A stretch of 64,000 nucleotides of DNA from Streptomyces rubradiris. Lineage in GTDB: Bacteria > Actinomycetota > Actinomycetes > Streptomycetales > Streptomycetaceae. Of the stretch, positions 19,803-29,212 are shown piece after piece. The DNA is taken from the NCBI RefSeq assembly GCF_016860525.1, contig NZ_BNEA01000015.1, positions 372,001-436,000 of the forward strand, read 5' to 3'. The position numbers and the translations under genes were made by a program. The notes under the pieces were generated by a model. It was not told the origin of the DNA. It saw nothing but the letters and a program-made list of their open reading frames with translations, and did no database searches. Every line of letters starts with the position of its first letter. The stretch's first letter is position 1.

Positions 19803-21266
19803 TCAGGGGCGGGCGACGACGCGGAAGGTGTCCAGGGAGGAGTCCGCCGCGTCCGGGACGAGGAAACCGTGGGCGATGCCGCTGCGCAGATAGTCCACGA
19901 TCTCCGCGGTGATCACCTCGCCGGGTGCCACGACCGGCACGCCCGGCGGGTAGGGGCTGAGCATCTCGGCGGCGATCCGGCCCACGGCCCGCTCGGCGGG
20001 CACCTGTTCGGCGGGGCCGAAGAAGGCGTCCCGGGGCAGGACCGCCTGTTCCAGTTCCAGGGCGCGCGGCTCGGGCAGGTGCACGGCCGGGCGCCGCTCG
20101 ATGCCGTCCGCCCGCTCCACCAGCGAACGCACGGACTCCACCAGCAGCTTCTCGGTCAGCTCGTCGTCGGAGTGGGTGATGGAGGCGCTGATCCGGCAGG
20201 TGTCCGAGCCGCCCATGTCGATGTGGCAGTTCGTGCGCAGCCACTCGGTGGCCTGCATCCCGCTGATACCGAGGCCCCGTACGTCGACGACGATCTTCAG
20301 CGGGTCGAACTCGGCGGCCAGCCCCTCGTCGATGATCTCGCCGCCCATCACCCGCAGTCCGGGCAGTTCCCGCAGCCGGGCGCGGACGCGTTCGGCGCGG
20401 TGCAGGGCGGCGTCCAGCAGGTCGTGCCCCTGCTCGACCATCTGCCGCCGCCAGCCGTCGAGGGTGGCGTAGACCAGGCTGGAGGCGCTGGTGGTGCCGA
20501 GCAGGTCCTCGCGCTGCTTGAGCACGACGGGCGAGATGCGGTCGCCCTGGAGGTGGAAGACCGAGCTCTGCTCGATGGCGCCGCCCATCTTGTGGACGCT
20601 GGTGAGGACCAGGTCGGCGCCCGCGTTCATGCCCCACACGGGCAGCCCCGGGTGGAAGGGCAGATGGGCGCCCCACGCCTCGTCCACGATGAGCGGGACG
20701 TCGGCGGCGTGGCAGACGTCGGCGACCGCTCGCACGTCGGCGCAGGTGCCCCAGTCGGTGGGGGTGATCAGCAGCATGCCCTTGGCGTCGGGGTGCTCGC
20801 GCAGCCGGTCGCGGACGTCGTCGGCCTCCGGCGGGTGGGCCATGTGCCGTTCGCCGTCGAACTTGGGGTGCACCCAGACAGGCTCCACCCCGTTGATGAT
20901 CACCGCGGCGATGACCGACTTGTGGGCGTTGCGGGACAGCAGCAGCTTCTCCCCCGGTCCGGCGACCGCGAGCATCGCGGTCTTCACGGACAGGGAGCTG
21001 CCGCAGGTGGAGAAGAACGCGTGGTCGGCGCCGACCGCGTCGGCCATCAGTTCCTGCGCCTGCTCCAGCACGCCCTGGGACTGGCGGCGGTCGTCCAGCC
21101 CGTTGAGGCTGAGCACGTCGGAGCGGAAGACGTCCGGCCCGAGGATGTCGACCACCCTCGGATCGGCGCCACGGCCCTGTTTGTGTCCGGGAGGCCCGTA
21201 CACCACGTCCCCTCGTCGCCGGAACTCCTGCAGAGCCTCCAGCACGGGTACGCGGGAGTGATCCAT
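19803..21266 (-). CDS. Short Orn/Lys/Arg decarboxylase (PLP, fold type I)
   Basis: A 487-aa enzyme of the Bacillus SpeA-like short class. Motifs: YGPPGHKQGRGADPRV near the start, STCGSSLSVKTAML, the PLP-binding Asp in VPLIVDEAWGAHLPFH and the Schiff-base Lys in LTSVHKMGGAIEQSS; the C-terminal domain has MLSPYPPGVPVVAPGE. It would decarboxylate arginine, lysine or ornithine to a polyamine precursor; the sequence alone does not fix the substrate. AGGAGG precedes ATG 21266. The M20 amidohydrolase is divergent, 140 bp away. Confidence 0.9.
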   Translation of the reverse strand: MDHSRVPVLEALQEFRRRGDVVYGPPGHKQGRGADPRVVDILGPDVFRSDVLSLNGLDDRRQSQGVLEQAQELMADAVGADHAFFSTCGSSLSVKTAMLAVAGPGEKLLLSRNAHKSVIAAVIINGVEPVWVHPKFDGERHMAHPPEADDVRDRLREHPDAKGMLLITPTDWGTCADVRAVADVCHAADVPLIVDEAWGAHLPFHPGLPVWGMNAGADLVLTSVHKMGGAIEQSSVFHLQGDRISPVVLKQREDLLGTTSASSLVYATLDGWRRQMVEQGHDLLDAALHRAERVRARLRELPGLRVMGGEIIDEGLAAEFDPLKIVVDVRGLGISGMQATEWLRTNCHIDMGGSDTCRISASITHSDDELTEKLLVESVRSLVERADGIERRPAVHLPEPRALELEQAVLPRDAFFGPAEQVPAERAVGRIAAEMLSPYPPGVPVVAPGEVITAEIVDYLRSGIAHGFLVPDAADSSLDTFRVVARP

Positions 21267-21406
21267 GACTGCCTCCTGAACTGTTCGGTCGCGCACTGAC
21301 CGTGTTGCACCGGTGGGGCACCCCAAACCCGGCGGCCCGGTGTCAGGAGCCGTCCGGGTGGAACCCGGCCCGGCACGGAGCACACCCGCCGCACCGAGGA
21401 GGACCC

Positions 21407-22573
21407 GTGTCGCTGTACCGCCGGATCGGGGAGGAGGTCGCGCGGCGCGCCGACGCGTTGTGGTCGGTCGCATCAACACTGCACGCGGATCCGGAGACCG
21501 CGTTCGCCGAGCACCGGGCCGCGGCGCTGCTCTCGGGGGAGCTGGAGGGCGCGGGGTTCGAGGTGCGGCGCGAGGTGGCGGGGCTGCCGACGGCGTTCAC
21601 GGCCCGCTCGGGCCGGGGGCGGCCGGTGGTGGCGTTCCCGCTGGAGTACGACGCGCTGCCCGGGCTCGGCCACGCCTGCGGGCACAATCTGATCGCGGCG
21701 GCCGGTCTCGGGGCGGCGCTGGTCCTGGACGCCGTGCGGGACGGCGGGGAGGGCACGGTCCTCGCGGTGGGCACGCCGGCCGAGGAGGGCGGCGGTGGCA
21801 AGGCGCTGGAGGTGGAGGCGGGCGTCTTCGACGGGGTGGACGCGGCCCTGATGTTCCACCCGGGGGTGTACGACTGGGTGCGGGCCCCGCTGACCGCGCA
21901 GGAGCAGTACCGGGTCGCCTTCCGGGGCCGGGCCGCGCACCCGACGGGCAATCCGACCGAGGGCATCGACGCGCTGGCGGCGCTGATCGAGCTGTTCAAC
22001 GTGGTGTCCTCGCTGGGCCGGCGGCTGCCGCAGGGCTCCCACGCGCAGGGCATCATCACCCACGGCGGCACGGCGACGAACATCGTCCCGGAGTACGCGG
22101 AGGGGCGGTTCGGGCTGCGGGCGCTGACGACGGCCGCCCTGGACGAGCTGGCCGGGCAGCTGCGCACGGCCGCCGAGGGGGTGGCCCGGGCGACCGGCAC
22201 GACGGTGACCGTGGAGCGGGCGGGCGTGCGCTACGAGCACTTCCGGGACAGCTCCGCGCTGTCGGAGCGGTTCGCCGGGCATCTGGACCGGGCCGGGATC
22301 GCCCTCACCGCGCCCGCTCCCGGCGTCTATCTGGGCTCCTCCGACATCGGCAACGTCAGCGGCCGGGTACCCGCCATCCATCCCTTCGTCGCGATCATGG
22401 GCGCCGGGGGTTCGGACCACACCCCGGAGTTCGCCGAGGCCGCGGCCTCGCAGCGGGCGCGCCGGGTGCTCCTCGCCGTGGTGGAGGCGCTGGCCTGCAC
22501 GGCGGCGGACGTACTGGGCGACGCGGGCCTGCGCGGCCTGGCCTGGGCGGAGCTGCGCCAGGCCGGGGGTTGA
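21407..22573 (+). CDS. M20D-family amidohydrolase/peptidase
   Basis: A 388-aa zinc hydrolase of the AbgB/amidohydrolase group. Metal-site motifs are visible: PLEYDALPGLGHACGHNLI, the Glu pair in GTPAEEGGGGK and MFHPGVYDW; the lid/dimerisation insert follows (AAHPTGNPTEGIDALAAL) and a late His-containing segment (AGGSDHTPEFAEAA). Relatives remove acyl or amino-acid groups from amide-linked substrates; the substrate is unknown. The start is GTG 21407 after GAGGAGGA. It is divergent from the decarboxylase, and a shared regulatory region suggests a role in amino-acid or amide catabolism. Confidence 0.88.
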   Translation: MSLYRRIGEEVARRADALWSVASTLHADPETAFAEHRAAALLSGELEGAGFEVRREVAGLPTAFTARSGRGRPVVAFPLEYDALPGLGHACGHNLIAAAGLGAALVLDAVRDGGEGTVLAVGTPAEEGGGGKALEVEAGVFDGVDAALMFHPGVYDWVRAPLTAQEQYRVAFRGRAAHPTGNPTEGIDALAALIELFNVVSSLGRRLPQGSHAQGIITHGGTATNIVPEYAEGRFGLRALTTAALDELAGQLRTAAEGVARATGTTVTVERAGVRYEHFRDSSALSERFAGHLDRAGIALTAPAPGVYLGSSDIGNVSGRVPAIHPFVAIMGAGGSDHTPEFAEAAASQRARRVLLAVVEALACTAADVLGDAGLRGLAWAELRQAGG

Positions 22574-22609
22574 GGCCTGGCGCGTCCCGCGGGCGGTGCC
22601 GTACGGGTC

Positions 22610-25150
22610 CTACGGGAAGGACGTCACCTTGGAGGGGATGGTGTCGGTGCCCGAGGTGGGGGCGCCGGTGTTGTTGACGACGTGGGCGTACTGGCCCTTG
22701 CCGCCGAGGGAGATCACCAGCAGGTCGTGCATCTTGACGCCCGGGGTGACGGGCACCTGGAAGCCGTGGGTCTGGACGATCGACGGGTCGGCCGTGAAGT
22801 TGCAGTAGCTGCCCAGGCCCCAGGCCTCGTGGGCGGTGACGGTGTCGGCGACCTTGTAGGCCGCGTAGCCGACGATGCCGTCATGGGTGACGGCGGCGGC
22901 GTTCGGGACGTCGTACGCCTTCTCGTTCTGGAAGAAGATCGTCCGGCCGCGCTCCCCGCTCCAGTGGACGTCGTACTTGTTGAAGTGCTCCACGAACAGG
23001 CCGGTGGCCAGGACGTCGTCGCCGTTGACACGCAGTCCGTAGTCGGCGCGGTTGGTGTCCCAGCCGACGCCGCTGCCGTGGTCGGCGCGCCAGATCCAGG
23101 TGTGGTCGATGACGACGTCATCACTGTCCACCACGACGGAGTTGGTGGCGAGTCCGGGTCCGGCGCCGCCGATGCGGATGAACACGTCCTGCATGGTGGT
23201 GGGGTTCGCGGAGTGGTCGGCGGTCGCGCCGGGGGTGCCGATGCGCAGCAGGGTGTCGGAGTTGACCGGGCCCGCGTCGATGAGGAATCCGGCGAGCCGT
23301 ACGCCGTCGACGTCGGCGACGTGCATGGCGTCGATGCCGTTGTCCGGGATCAGGGTGGCCAGGCCCAGGCCGAGGACGACGGTGTCGGGGCGGGTGACGT
23401 CGAGGGTCTGGTCGAGGTGGTAGACGCCCGGGGTGAACAGGAGGTTGAGGCCCTGGGCGAGGGCCGCGTTGATGGTGGCGGCGGTGGCGCCGGGCTTGAC
23501 CACGTAGAACCGGTCGAGCGGGAGCGAGGTGCCGGCGTTCGCGGGCCAGGAGACGCCCCGGGCGTTCGTGCGCTTGGCCGGGACGAACACCTTGTAGGCG
23601 GAACCGTCCAGGTAGAGGAAGGGCTTCTCGCGGGAGACGGGGGTGGTGTCCAGGGTGGTGTACGGGCCGTTGTCGAAGTTGGTGGCGGGGGCGCCCTGGA
23701 CGCCGGAGAAGGTCATGTTCCACACGCCGTTGGTCCAGCCGCCGACGGAGCTGTCCCGGGTGTACCACTGCTGCTGGGAGTAGGGGCCCACGGTGCCGTC
23801 GATCCTGGAGTCGGCGATGTAGCCGCCGGAGGCCCAGCCGTAGCCGTTGGGCGCGAGGTTGAGGCCGCCCTTGACGTGGATGCGGCGGAAGGGCGCGGCC
23901 TGGGCGACCGCCCAGCGGTCGGTGCCGTTGGACGGGGTGATCGCGAGGTTCTCCGCCGAACGCCAGAAGTTCTGCGTGGCGTTGCCGTTGAACCAGCCGG
24001 CGTCGACGGTGACATCGCCGTTGATCTGGGTGTCGTCGGGGTTCAGTCCGAGGCCGGAGATCGAGGTGTAGAAGCCGAGTTGAGCGTTGATGCCGTTGTA
24101 GGTGCCGGGCTTGAGCAGGAACTGGTAGCGGCCGGTGCCGAACTGGGCGGACTCCTGCCGGGCGAAGACGTCGTCGAACTTCTGCTGGAGGTTCGGGGTG
24201 GAGGGGTCGACGACGATGACGTTCGGGCCGAGGTCGCCGCCGCCCTGGACCGGCGGCAGACCGCTGGTTCCGGTGTGCACGGCCACCTCCCACAGGGAGT
24301 AGCCGTAGCCGGTGCCGCGCGCGGTGCCGTGGATCCGTACGTACCGGCCGGAGCCGCTGACGTCGTAGGACGCGGTGCCGCCGGTCGCGCCGGTGACGGA
24401 CTTGAGGGTGTTCCAGTTCTGCCCGTCGGCGGAGGCCTGGATCTGGAAGTCCTTGGCGTAGGCGGCCTCCCAGTTCAGGTCGACCTTGCAGATGTCCTTG
24501 ACGGCGCCGAGGTCGACCTGGAGCCACTGCGGGTCGGCGGCCCGGCTGGACCAGCGGGTGGTGGTGTCGCCGTCGAAGGCGGCGGAGGCGGGGGTGCCGG
24601 CGTTCTCGGTCGAGGAGGCGGTGGCGGGCCTGCCCTTGGCCGCGTTGCCGCTGTCGCAGCCCGCCTGGCCGGTGTCCGTGCCGCCGAACACCCGGAACTC
24701 CCACAGGGAGTAGCCGTACGGGGTGGCCCGGTGCACGCCGAGCATCCGGACGTAGCGGCCCCGGCCGGAGACGTCGAGGGTGTCGGCGCCTCCGTCGGAG
24801 CCGGTGACGGACTTCAGGTCGGTCCAGGTCGTGCCGTCCCCGGAGATCTGGACCTTGTAGTCCTTGCCATAGGCGGCCTCCCAGTCGAGTTCCACCCGGC
24901 TGACCGAGGCGGTGACGCCCAGGTCGACCTGGAGCCACTGGTCGTCGCCGGCGGCCGAGGACCACCGGGTGCCGGTGTCCCCGTCGACGGCCTTGCCGGC
25001 CGCGGTGCCGGCGTTCTCCACGGACGACGCGGTGGCCGTCTTCCCCTGGGACAGGGGGATCTCGGCCGCGTCGGCCGAGGGGTGGGCGGCGGGCAGGGCG
25101 GTCAGCGCGGCCGTTGCGGCCAGCGCGACACCCAGGGGTCTCCATCTCAT
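22610..25150 (-). CDS. Secreted protein with two F5/8 (discoidin) domains and a beta-helix region
   Basis: An 846-aa exported protein. A signal peptide (MRWRPLGVALAATAALTALP) is followed by two F5/8 type C/CBM32-like domains (about 35-160 and 175-300), each with the WSS...QWLQVDLG signature and the ending YGYSLWE. Residues about 320-840 look like a right-handed parallel beta-helix (GTYNGINAQLGFYTSISGLG, HVKGGLNLAPNGYGWASG, VDSDDVVIDHTWIWRADHG), a fold common in glycanases and lyases. Related Streptomyces proteins are often labelled adenylyl cyclase or coagulation-factor domain proteins; a glycosidase role is more likely, but I cannot identify the catalytic residues or family. GGAG precedes ATG 25150. 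Confidence 0.82.
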   Translation of the reverse strand: MRWRPLGVALAATAALTALPAAHPSADAAEIPLSQGKTATASSVENAGTAAGKAVDGDTGTRWSSAAGDDQWLQVDLGVTASVSRVELDWEAAYGKDYKVQISGDGTTWTDLKSVTGSDGGADTLDVSGRGRYVRMLGVHRATPYGYSLWEFRVFGGTDTGQAGCDSGNAAKGRPATASSTENAGTPASAAFDGDTTTRWSSRAADPQWLQVDLGAVKDICKVDLNWEAAYAKDFQIQASADGQNWNTLKSVTGATGGTASYDVSGSGRYVRIHGTARGTGYGYSLWEVAVHTGTSGLPPVQGGGDLGPNVIVVDPSTPNLQQKFDDVFARQESAQFGTGRYQFLLKPGTYNGINAQLGFYTSISGLGLNPDDTQINGDVTVDAGWFNGNATQNFWRSAENLAITPSNGTDRWAVAQAAPFRRIHVKGGLNLAPNGYGWASGGYIADSRIDGTVGPYSQQQWYTRDSSVGGWTNGVWNMTFSGVQGAPATNFDNGPYTTLDTTPVSREKPFLYLDGSAYKVFVPAKRTNARGVSWPANAGTSLPLDRFYVVKPGATAATINAALAQGLNLLFTPGVYHLDQTLDVTRPDTVVLGLGLATLIPDNGIDAMHVADVDGVRLAGFLIDAGPVNSDTLLRIGTPGATADHSANPTTMQDVFIRIGGAGPGLATNSVVVDSDDVVIDHTWIWRADHGSGVGWDTNRADYGLRVNGDDVLATGLFVEHFNKYDVHWSGERGRTIFFQNEKAYDVPNAAAVTHDGIVGYAAYKVADTVTAHEAWGLGSYCNFTADPSIVQTHGFQVPVTPGVKMHDLLVISLGGKGQYAHVVNNTGAPTSGTDTIPSKVTSFP

Positions 25151-25289
25151 ACGGCGGCTCCAGACGTGGCGGGGCCGACTCGTCGGCCCCACGGCTTAGT
25201 TCAGGTTTTGATTTAAGGGATGAACCAAGCCGACCACAAGCCTTCGGACGCCACCTCCTTCGTAGGGCGGGACCCTGGACCGCCGTGCG

Positions 25290-27066
25290 TCAGGCCCGGG
25301 ACGGGGTGAAGGACAGGGTCTGTTCGGCGGCCGTGCGGCCGTCGCCCAGGGAGCCCGCGGGGGCCGTCCAGGTGCGCAACGGAGTGGTCTCGGCGAGCCG
25401 GCCGGGGGTCGCGGACAGGCCGAGGACGAGCCCGCTGTAGCGGTTGACCAGGCGGTGGATGCCGGGCGCTGAGGAATTCGCGATCAGGAACCACTGCTGT
25501 CCGACGGCCGGTCCACCGGCCGGGGCGGCGGTCACCGTGGGCCGCGCTCCCCAGGCCCGGCCCGCCGTGCGTGCGGAGTCCACGCCCAGCAAGCGGCCGG
25601 TCGCCGCGTTGGCGACGGTGAAGGCGCCGTCTCCCGTCGGGGTGAAGGACCACGACTCGCGGGCGGAGCCGGTGGGCAGGGCGAGGGAGGTGACGGCCGA
25701 GCCGCCGGACTCCTGGGCGAGGACACGGCCGGTACCGGCGGCGATGCGGTAGCGGCGGCCGGTGTCCACCGGCGGGGCGGCCGGCGTGGCGGAGTCCACG
25801 GTGACGTCGGCGTACTCGCCCGAGGAGCCGTGGGAGCAGCCGAAGGAGCAGTAGGCGCGGAAGGTCCGGCCGAGCACGGCGGAGCCGGTGCGGCTCACGG
25901 GATCCAGGAACCAGCGGTACCAGGAGGCGGTGGTGTAGTCGCCGGTGTCGCCGATGAGCTGCCACTTCTGGGTGGCCAGGTCGTCGGTGGCGTACAACTG
26001 CTGGGGTGCGCCGCCGCTCTGGTCGACGGCCTGCGGGGTGCCGATGTACCGGCCGAGGTGGGCGTCGTAGGCGATGTTCATCACGAACAGCGGTGAGGTC
26101 GGGGGCATCTTCCCGGCCGCGATCTGCTCGGCGGCGGTGCCGGTGGAGGGCCGGGTCGTACTCGGACCCGACGGGGGTGTGGCCGGTGGGGTGCCCGGCG
26201 TCGACGGGGACGATGTTGCTCTCCCGGCCGCCGGTGCCGGGCTGGGACCAGGCGCCGTCGTACCACTTGCGCCAGGAGCCGGGGGCCATCTTCGCGGCGA
26301 TCGGGGCGCGGGCCACGTGTGCGTAGAAGGCCTTCCAGCCGCCGCTCTTGTCGACGATCCGCGAGCCGTAATAGACGTAGAAGTAGCCGGAGGCGGTGTC
26401 GACGAAGAGGCGCTGGTCGCCGTCGCCGTAGGAGTACGTCTCGTGCGGGAAGGCCGTGGTGTCCCCGCGCCTGGTGCTGTACGGCGAGGTGAGCACGTGG
26501 TCCTTGATGGTCCAGGTGCGACCCCGGTCTGTGGAGACGGCGTAGTCGATGGCGTCGTAGTGCAGTCCGTCGCCGAAGGGGCGCGGGGTGAACTCGTTGT
26601 GCACCAGGCCGTACCAGTCGCCGGTGTCGGGGTCGATCCAGATCCCGGACAGGTCGCAGTAGTTCTTCTGCGCGTATCCGGAGCCGGCCGGCGCGTACGT
26701 CGCCTCCCGCCCGGTGGGGCTGTTGTTGCAGCGCCAGGTGGTGTCGTCGTTGCGGTCGGCGGGGTTGGCCGGGTCGGCGGCCTCGCTGAGGGTCCGGTCG
26801 AAGGCGGCGGTGTCGAAGTCCTTGCCGGTGTAGAAGTCCCAGACCCGGGGGTCGTCGGCGCCGTACAGCGCGGCGGACTGCTGGTAGTGGAAGGTGCCGT
26901 CGCGGTCGGTGAACGCGGTGGCGGGGGTGTCGGTGGGATGCGGGAACGGTACCGGGGTGCCCACGGTCACGGTGTAGCGGGTGTCGGCGGGGGACGCGGT
27001 GCCGCTGCCCAGGACCAGGGCGACGGCTGCGGCCACGGCGCCGCCCGCTCGGATCGACAGTCGCAC
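25290..27066 (-). pseudogene. Secreted propeller protein with ricin-like domain, frameshifted
   Basis: The gene begins at GTG 27066 after AGGAG, with signal peptide LSIRAGGAVAAAVALVLG. The first frame encodes about 300 residues of a probable glycosidase-like propeller (DPRVWDFYTGKDFDTAAF, NYCDLSGIWIDPDTGDWYG, YAVSTDRGRTWTIKDHVL). Near 26153-26155 coding passes to the +1 frame, which continues with PTSPLFVMNIAYDAHLGRY and ends in a ricin/CBM13-like trefoil (RYRIAAGTGRVLAQESGG, QQWFLIANSSAPGIHRLVN). Dropping one G/C pair from the run at 26153-26155 restores one frame of about 590 aa. It is either a real inactivating mutation or a sequencing error; both halves keep normal codon bias, which argues for a recent change. 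Confidence 0.78.
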
Positions 27067-27415
27067 GGTAGCTCCTAGTTGCCTCAGGGGCCGGTCGCAC
27101 GGAACGATCCGGCTCCGGCCGCGCCGCGGCAATGGACTCCCGTCCCACGGCTCTTGCACTTTCGCGCGCCGGCGGCACGGTTCACGTACCGTTCGGGGCC
27201 GCCGTCCGGGCCGGGGCGGGCGTGCTGTGCGGCCGGTGTGCGCGTACCCTGCCGCCGGACGGGCGCCCGCTCTCCCCCGGCCGTGCGCTGTGCGCTCCTG
27301 GCCCATGTCGGACTGCCGCGCGAGCCGCTTTCGAGGCGCGGCCCGGCGGGCCCGTGCTCCGGAACGCCCCTCGTGCGAAGGGTGATCGCACCGGTGGAAC
27401 GGGTACGTCCCGGCC
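27067..27415. other. 349-bp divergent intergenic region
   Basis: Lies between the frameshifted secreted protein (leftward) and the Ppx-like gene (rightward). G/C-rich throughout with no convincing gene; promoters for both flanking genes must lie here, but I cannot single out a -35/-10 pair. Confidence 0.4.
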
Positions 27416-28486
27416 ATGCGGGTGAGTGTGGTGGACGCGGGGTCGAACACGGTGCGGCTGGTGATCGCGGACGTCGAGGGGGGCGTGCCGCTGCCGGTGC
27501 ACACGGTCAAGTGGAAGTTACGCCTGTCCGAACACCTGGGCCCGGACGGCACGATCGCGGACGAGGCGGTGCGGCGGCTGGTCGAGGCGGTGGGCGCGGC
27601 GAGCGCCACGGCCCGCAGATGGCAGGCGGCGGGCCCGCTGGCCTTCGCGACCACGGTGGTCCGCACCGCCCCGAACCGCCACGAGGTGCTGCACCGGGTG
27701 GCGTCCGGGACCGGGGTGCGCATGTGCACGCCGCCCGGGGAGACGGAGGCCGAACTGACCTTCCTGGCGGCCCGCCGCTGGCTGGGCTGGAAGGCGGGCC
27801 CGCTGGCGCTGCTCGACATCGGTGGCGGCTCACTGGAGGTGGCCTTCGGGCGGGGCCGGATGCCCGGCTTCGTGGCGTCCCTGCCGCTCGGCGCGGGCCG
27901 GCTGACCAGGGAGTACCTGACCCTCCAGGACCCGCCCGGGCCGAAGGAGCTGAAGGAGCTGCGCCGCCGGGTCCGCCATGAGCTGCGGGACGTGGCCGCG
28001 CGGATCCGCTGGGAGCGGCCGCGTACCGTCGCCGTCACCTCCCGTACGTTCCAGCAGCTGGCCCGGCTGTGCGGGGCGCCGCCGGGGCGTCACGGCCCGT
28101 TTGTGGAGCGGGAGTTGACCTGCCGTGACCTGCGCGAGGCGGTGCGCGCGCTGGCCGCGCTGCCCGCCGCCGAGCGGGCCGGGCTGCCGGGGATCTCCGC
28201 GCCGCGCGCCGAGCAGAGCCTCGCGGGGGCGGTGGTGGGGCACACCGCGCTGAAGCTGATGGGCGTGTCCCGGGCGGTGGTCTGCCCCTGGGCGATCCGC
28301 GAGGGTGTGCTGCTGAGGTACGCCGAGGACGGCGCCGACTGGTGGACGGACGTCACCTCCACCGCCGGCACCGTCACTCCCGCCGCCGGCGCTGTCCCCA
28401 CCACCGTCGGCGCCGTCACCCCCGCCGCCGGCGCCGGCGCGCCGCCCGCGACGGCGGTGCTGCGCGTCGCGGGTCCGTCGGCCTGA
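27416..28486 (+). CDS. Ppx/GppA-family phosphatase (exopolyphosphatase-like), TTA-containing
   Basis: A 356-aa ASKHA-fold protein with the family motifs VSVVDAGSNTVRLVIAD, the catalytic-Glu region GETEAELTFLAARR and the P-loop LLDIGGGSLEVAFGRG. Members hydrolyse polyphosphate or (p)ppGpp pentaphosphate; actinobacterial short forms act as exopolyphosphatases. The last 50 residues are an Ala/Thr/Val/Pro-rich tail with repeated TPAAGA units, not part of the fold. Codon 35 is TTA (27518-27520), the codon read only by the developmentally controlled bldA tRNA in Streptomyces, so production may be confined to late growth. Confidence 0.9.
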   Translation: MRVSVVDAGSNTVRLVIADVEGGVPLPVHTVKWKLRLSEHLGPDGTIADEAVRRLVEAVGAASATARRWQAAGPLAFATTVVRTAPNRHEVLHRVASGTGVRMCTPPGETEAELTFLAARRWLGWKAGPLALLDIGGGSLEVAFGRGRMPGFVASLPLGAGRLTREYLTLQDPPGPKELKELRRRVRHELRDVAARIRWERPRTVAVTSRTFQQLARLCGAPPGRHGPFVERELTCRDLREAVRALAALPAAERAGLPGISAPRAEQSLAGAVVGHTALKLMGVSRAVVCPWAIREGVLLRYAEDGADWWTDVTSTAGTVTPAAGAVPTTVGAVTPAAGAGAPPATAVLRVAGPSA

Positions 28487-28511
28487 CCGGCCGGGAAGCG
28501 GGAGGCCGCGG

Positions 28512-28892
28512 TCAGGAGACGTGCCTCAGGCGGGGCAGGCAGCCGAACCAGTTCACCGTGTCCTTGTCGGTGGTGTAGCCCATGCACCGGATGCTTCTGT
28601 CGTGCAGGGTGCCGGTCCGCTCCACGCCCCCGTCCACGTAGTCGTTCTTCTGGTGGGGCTGTACGAGGGTGTCGAACTCGACGGTGTACCAGGGGTGGTC
28701 CTGGTCCGGCACGCTGCAGTGGCGGGCGGTCACGTTACGGCTGGGCCCCTCACTCCATATGGGGCGTTCGGCGCGGTCGCAGTGGGCGCGGCCGGCGGCC
28801 TCGGCGGTGCCGGCGCCGGTGCCGAGCAGGGCGGTGGCGCCCGTGGCCACCGCCGCGCCGGCGCCGAGCAGGCGCTTGAGAGCGGAGTTCAT
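28512..28892 (-). CDS. Small secreted protein with four cysteines
   Basis: A 126-aa protein: signal peptide MNSALKRLLGAGAAVATGAT with cleavage near AEAAG, then about 90 residues containing four Cys (HCDRAE, HCSVPD, RCMGY, GCLPR), enough for two disulfides. No catalytic motif or known domain is apparent. GGAGGA lies upstream of ATG 28892. It converges on the Ppx-like gene. Family unknown to me; it looks like one of the many small extracellular proteins of streptomycetes. Confidence 0.8.
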   Translation of the reverse strand: MNSALKRLLGAGAAVATGATALLGTGAGTAEAAGRAHCDRAERPIWSEGPSRNVTARHCSVPDQDHPWYTVEFDTLVQPHQKNDYVDGGVERTGTLHDRSIRCMGYTTDKDTVNWFGCLPRLRHVS

Positions 28893-29212
28893 CGTGTGGT
28901 CCTCCCACCGGCCGCGGTGACGGCCGGAATCGCTGTGTCACCTTGCTGTGATCGTCACACCGCCCCGCGGGTCCGGCCCGTCGGCCGGGGGCCCGCTCCC
29001 CCGACCCGGTGATCCGGGTCCCGCCAATGCAGCAGGCGGCGGCCCGGGAGGGCGCTCCGCCGCCCGGCACCCACCCCGGTATTGACATGTACCTGCGTCT
29101 ACCCCGAGGCTTCGTGCGTGAAGTTGCTCGATTGACGCTTGTTTCAAGCGCTTCCGAGCAGCTCCAGTTCAGGACAGTCAATCCGCGAAGGTGCGAGGGG
29201 AGCTGTTCCGCC
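28893..29212. other. 320-bp divergent region between a small secreted protein and GH31
   Basis: Contains an isolated TTGACA (29082-29087) without a good -10, and LacI-type dyads just before the GH31 gene (next entry). No gene is apparent. Confidence 0.45.
29136..29153. promoter_or_regulatory. LacI-family-like operator upstream of the GH31 gene
   Basis: CGCTTG and CAAGCG are perfectly inverted around TTT (29136-29150), and an overlapping AAGCGCTT (29146-29153) is itself a perfect dyad with the central CG typical of LacI/CcpA-family sites. It ends 59 bp before the GH31 start, as expected of a sugar-responsive repressor site. Confidence 0.55.
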
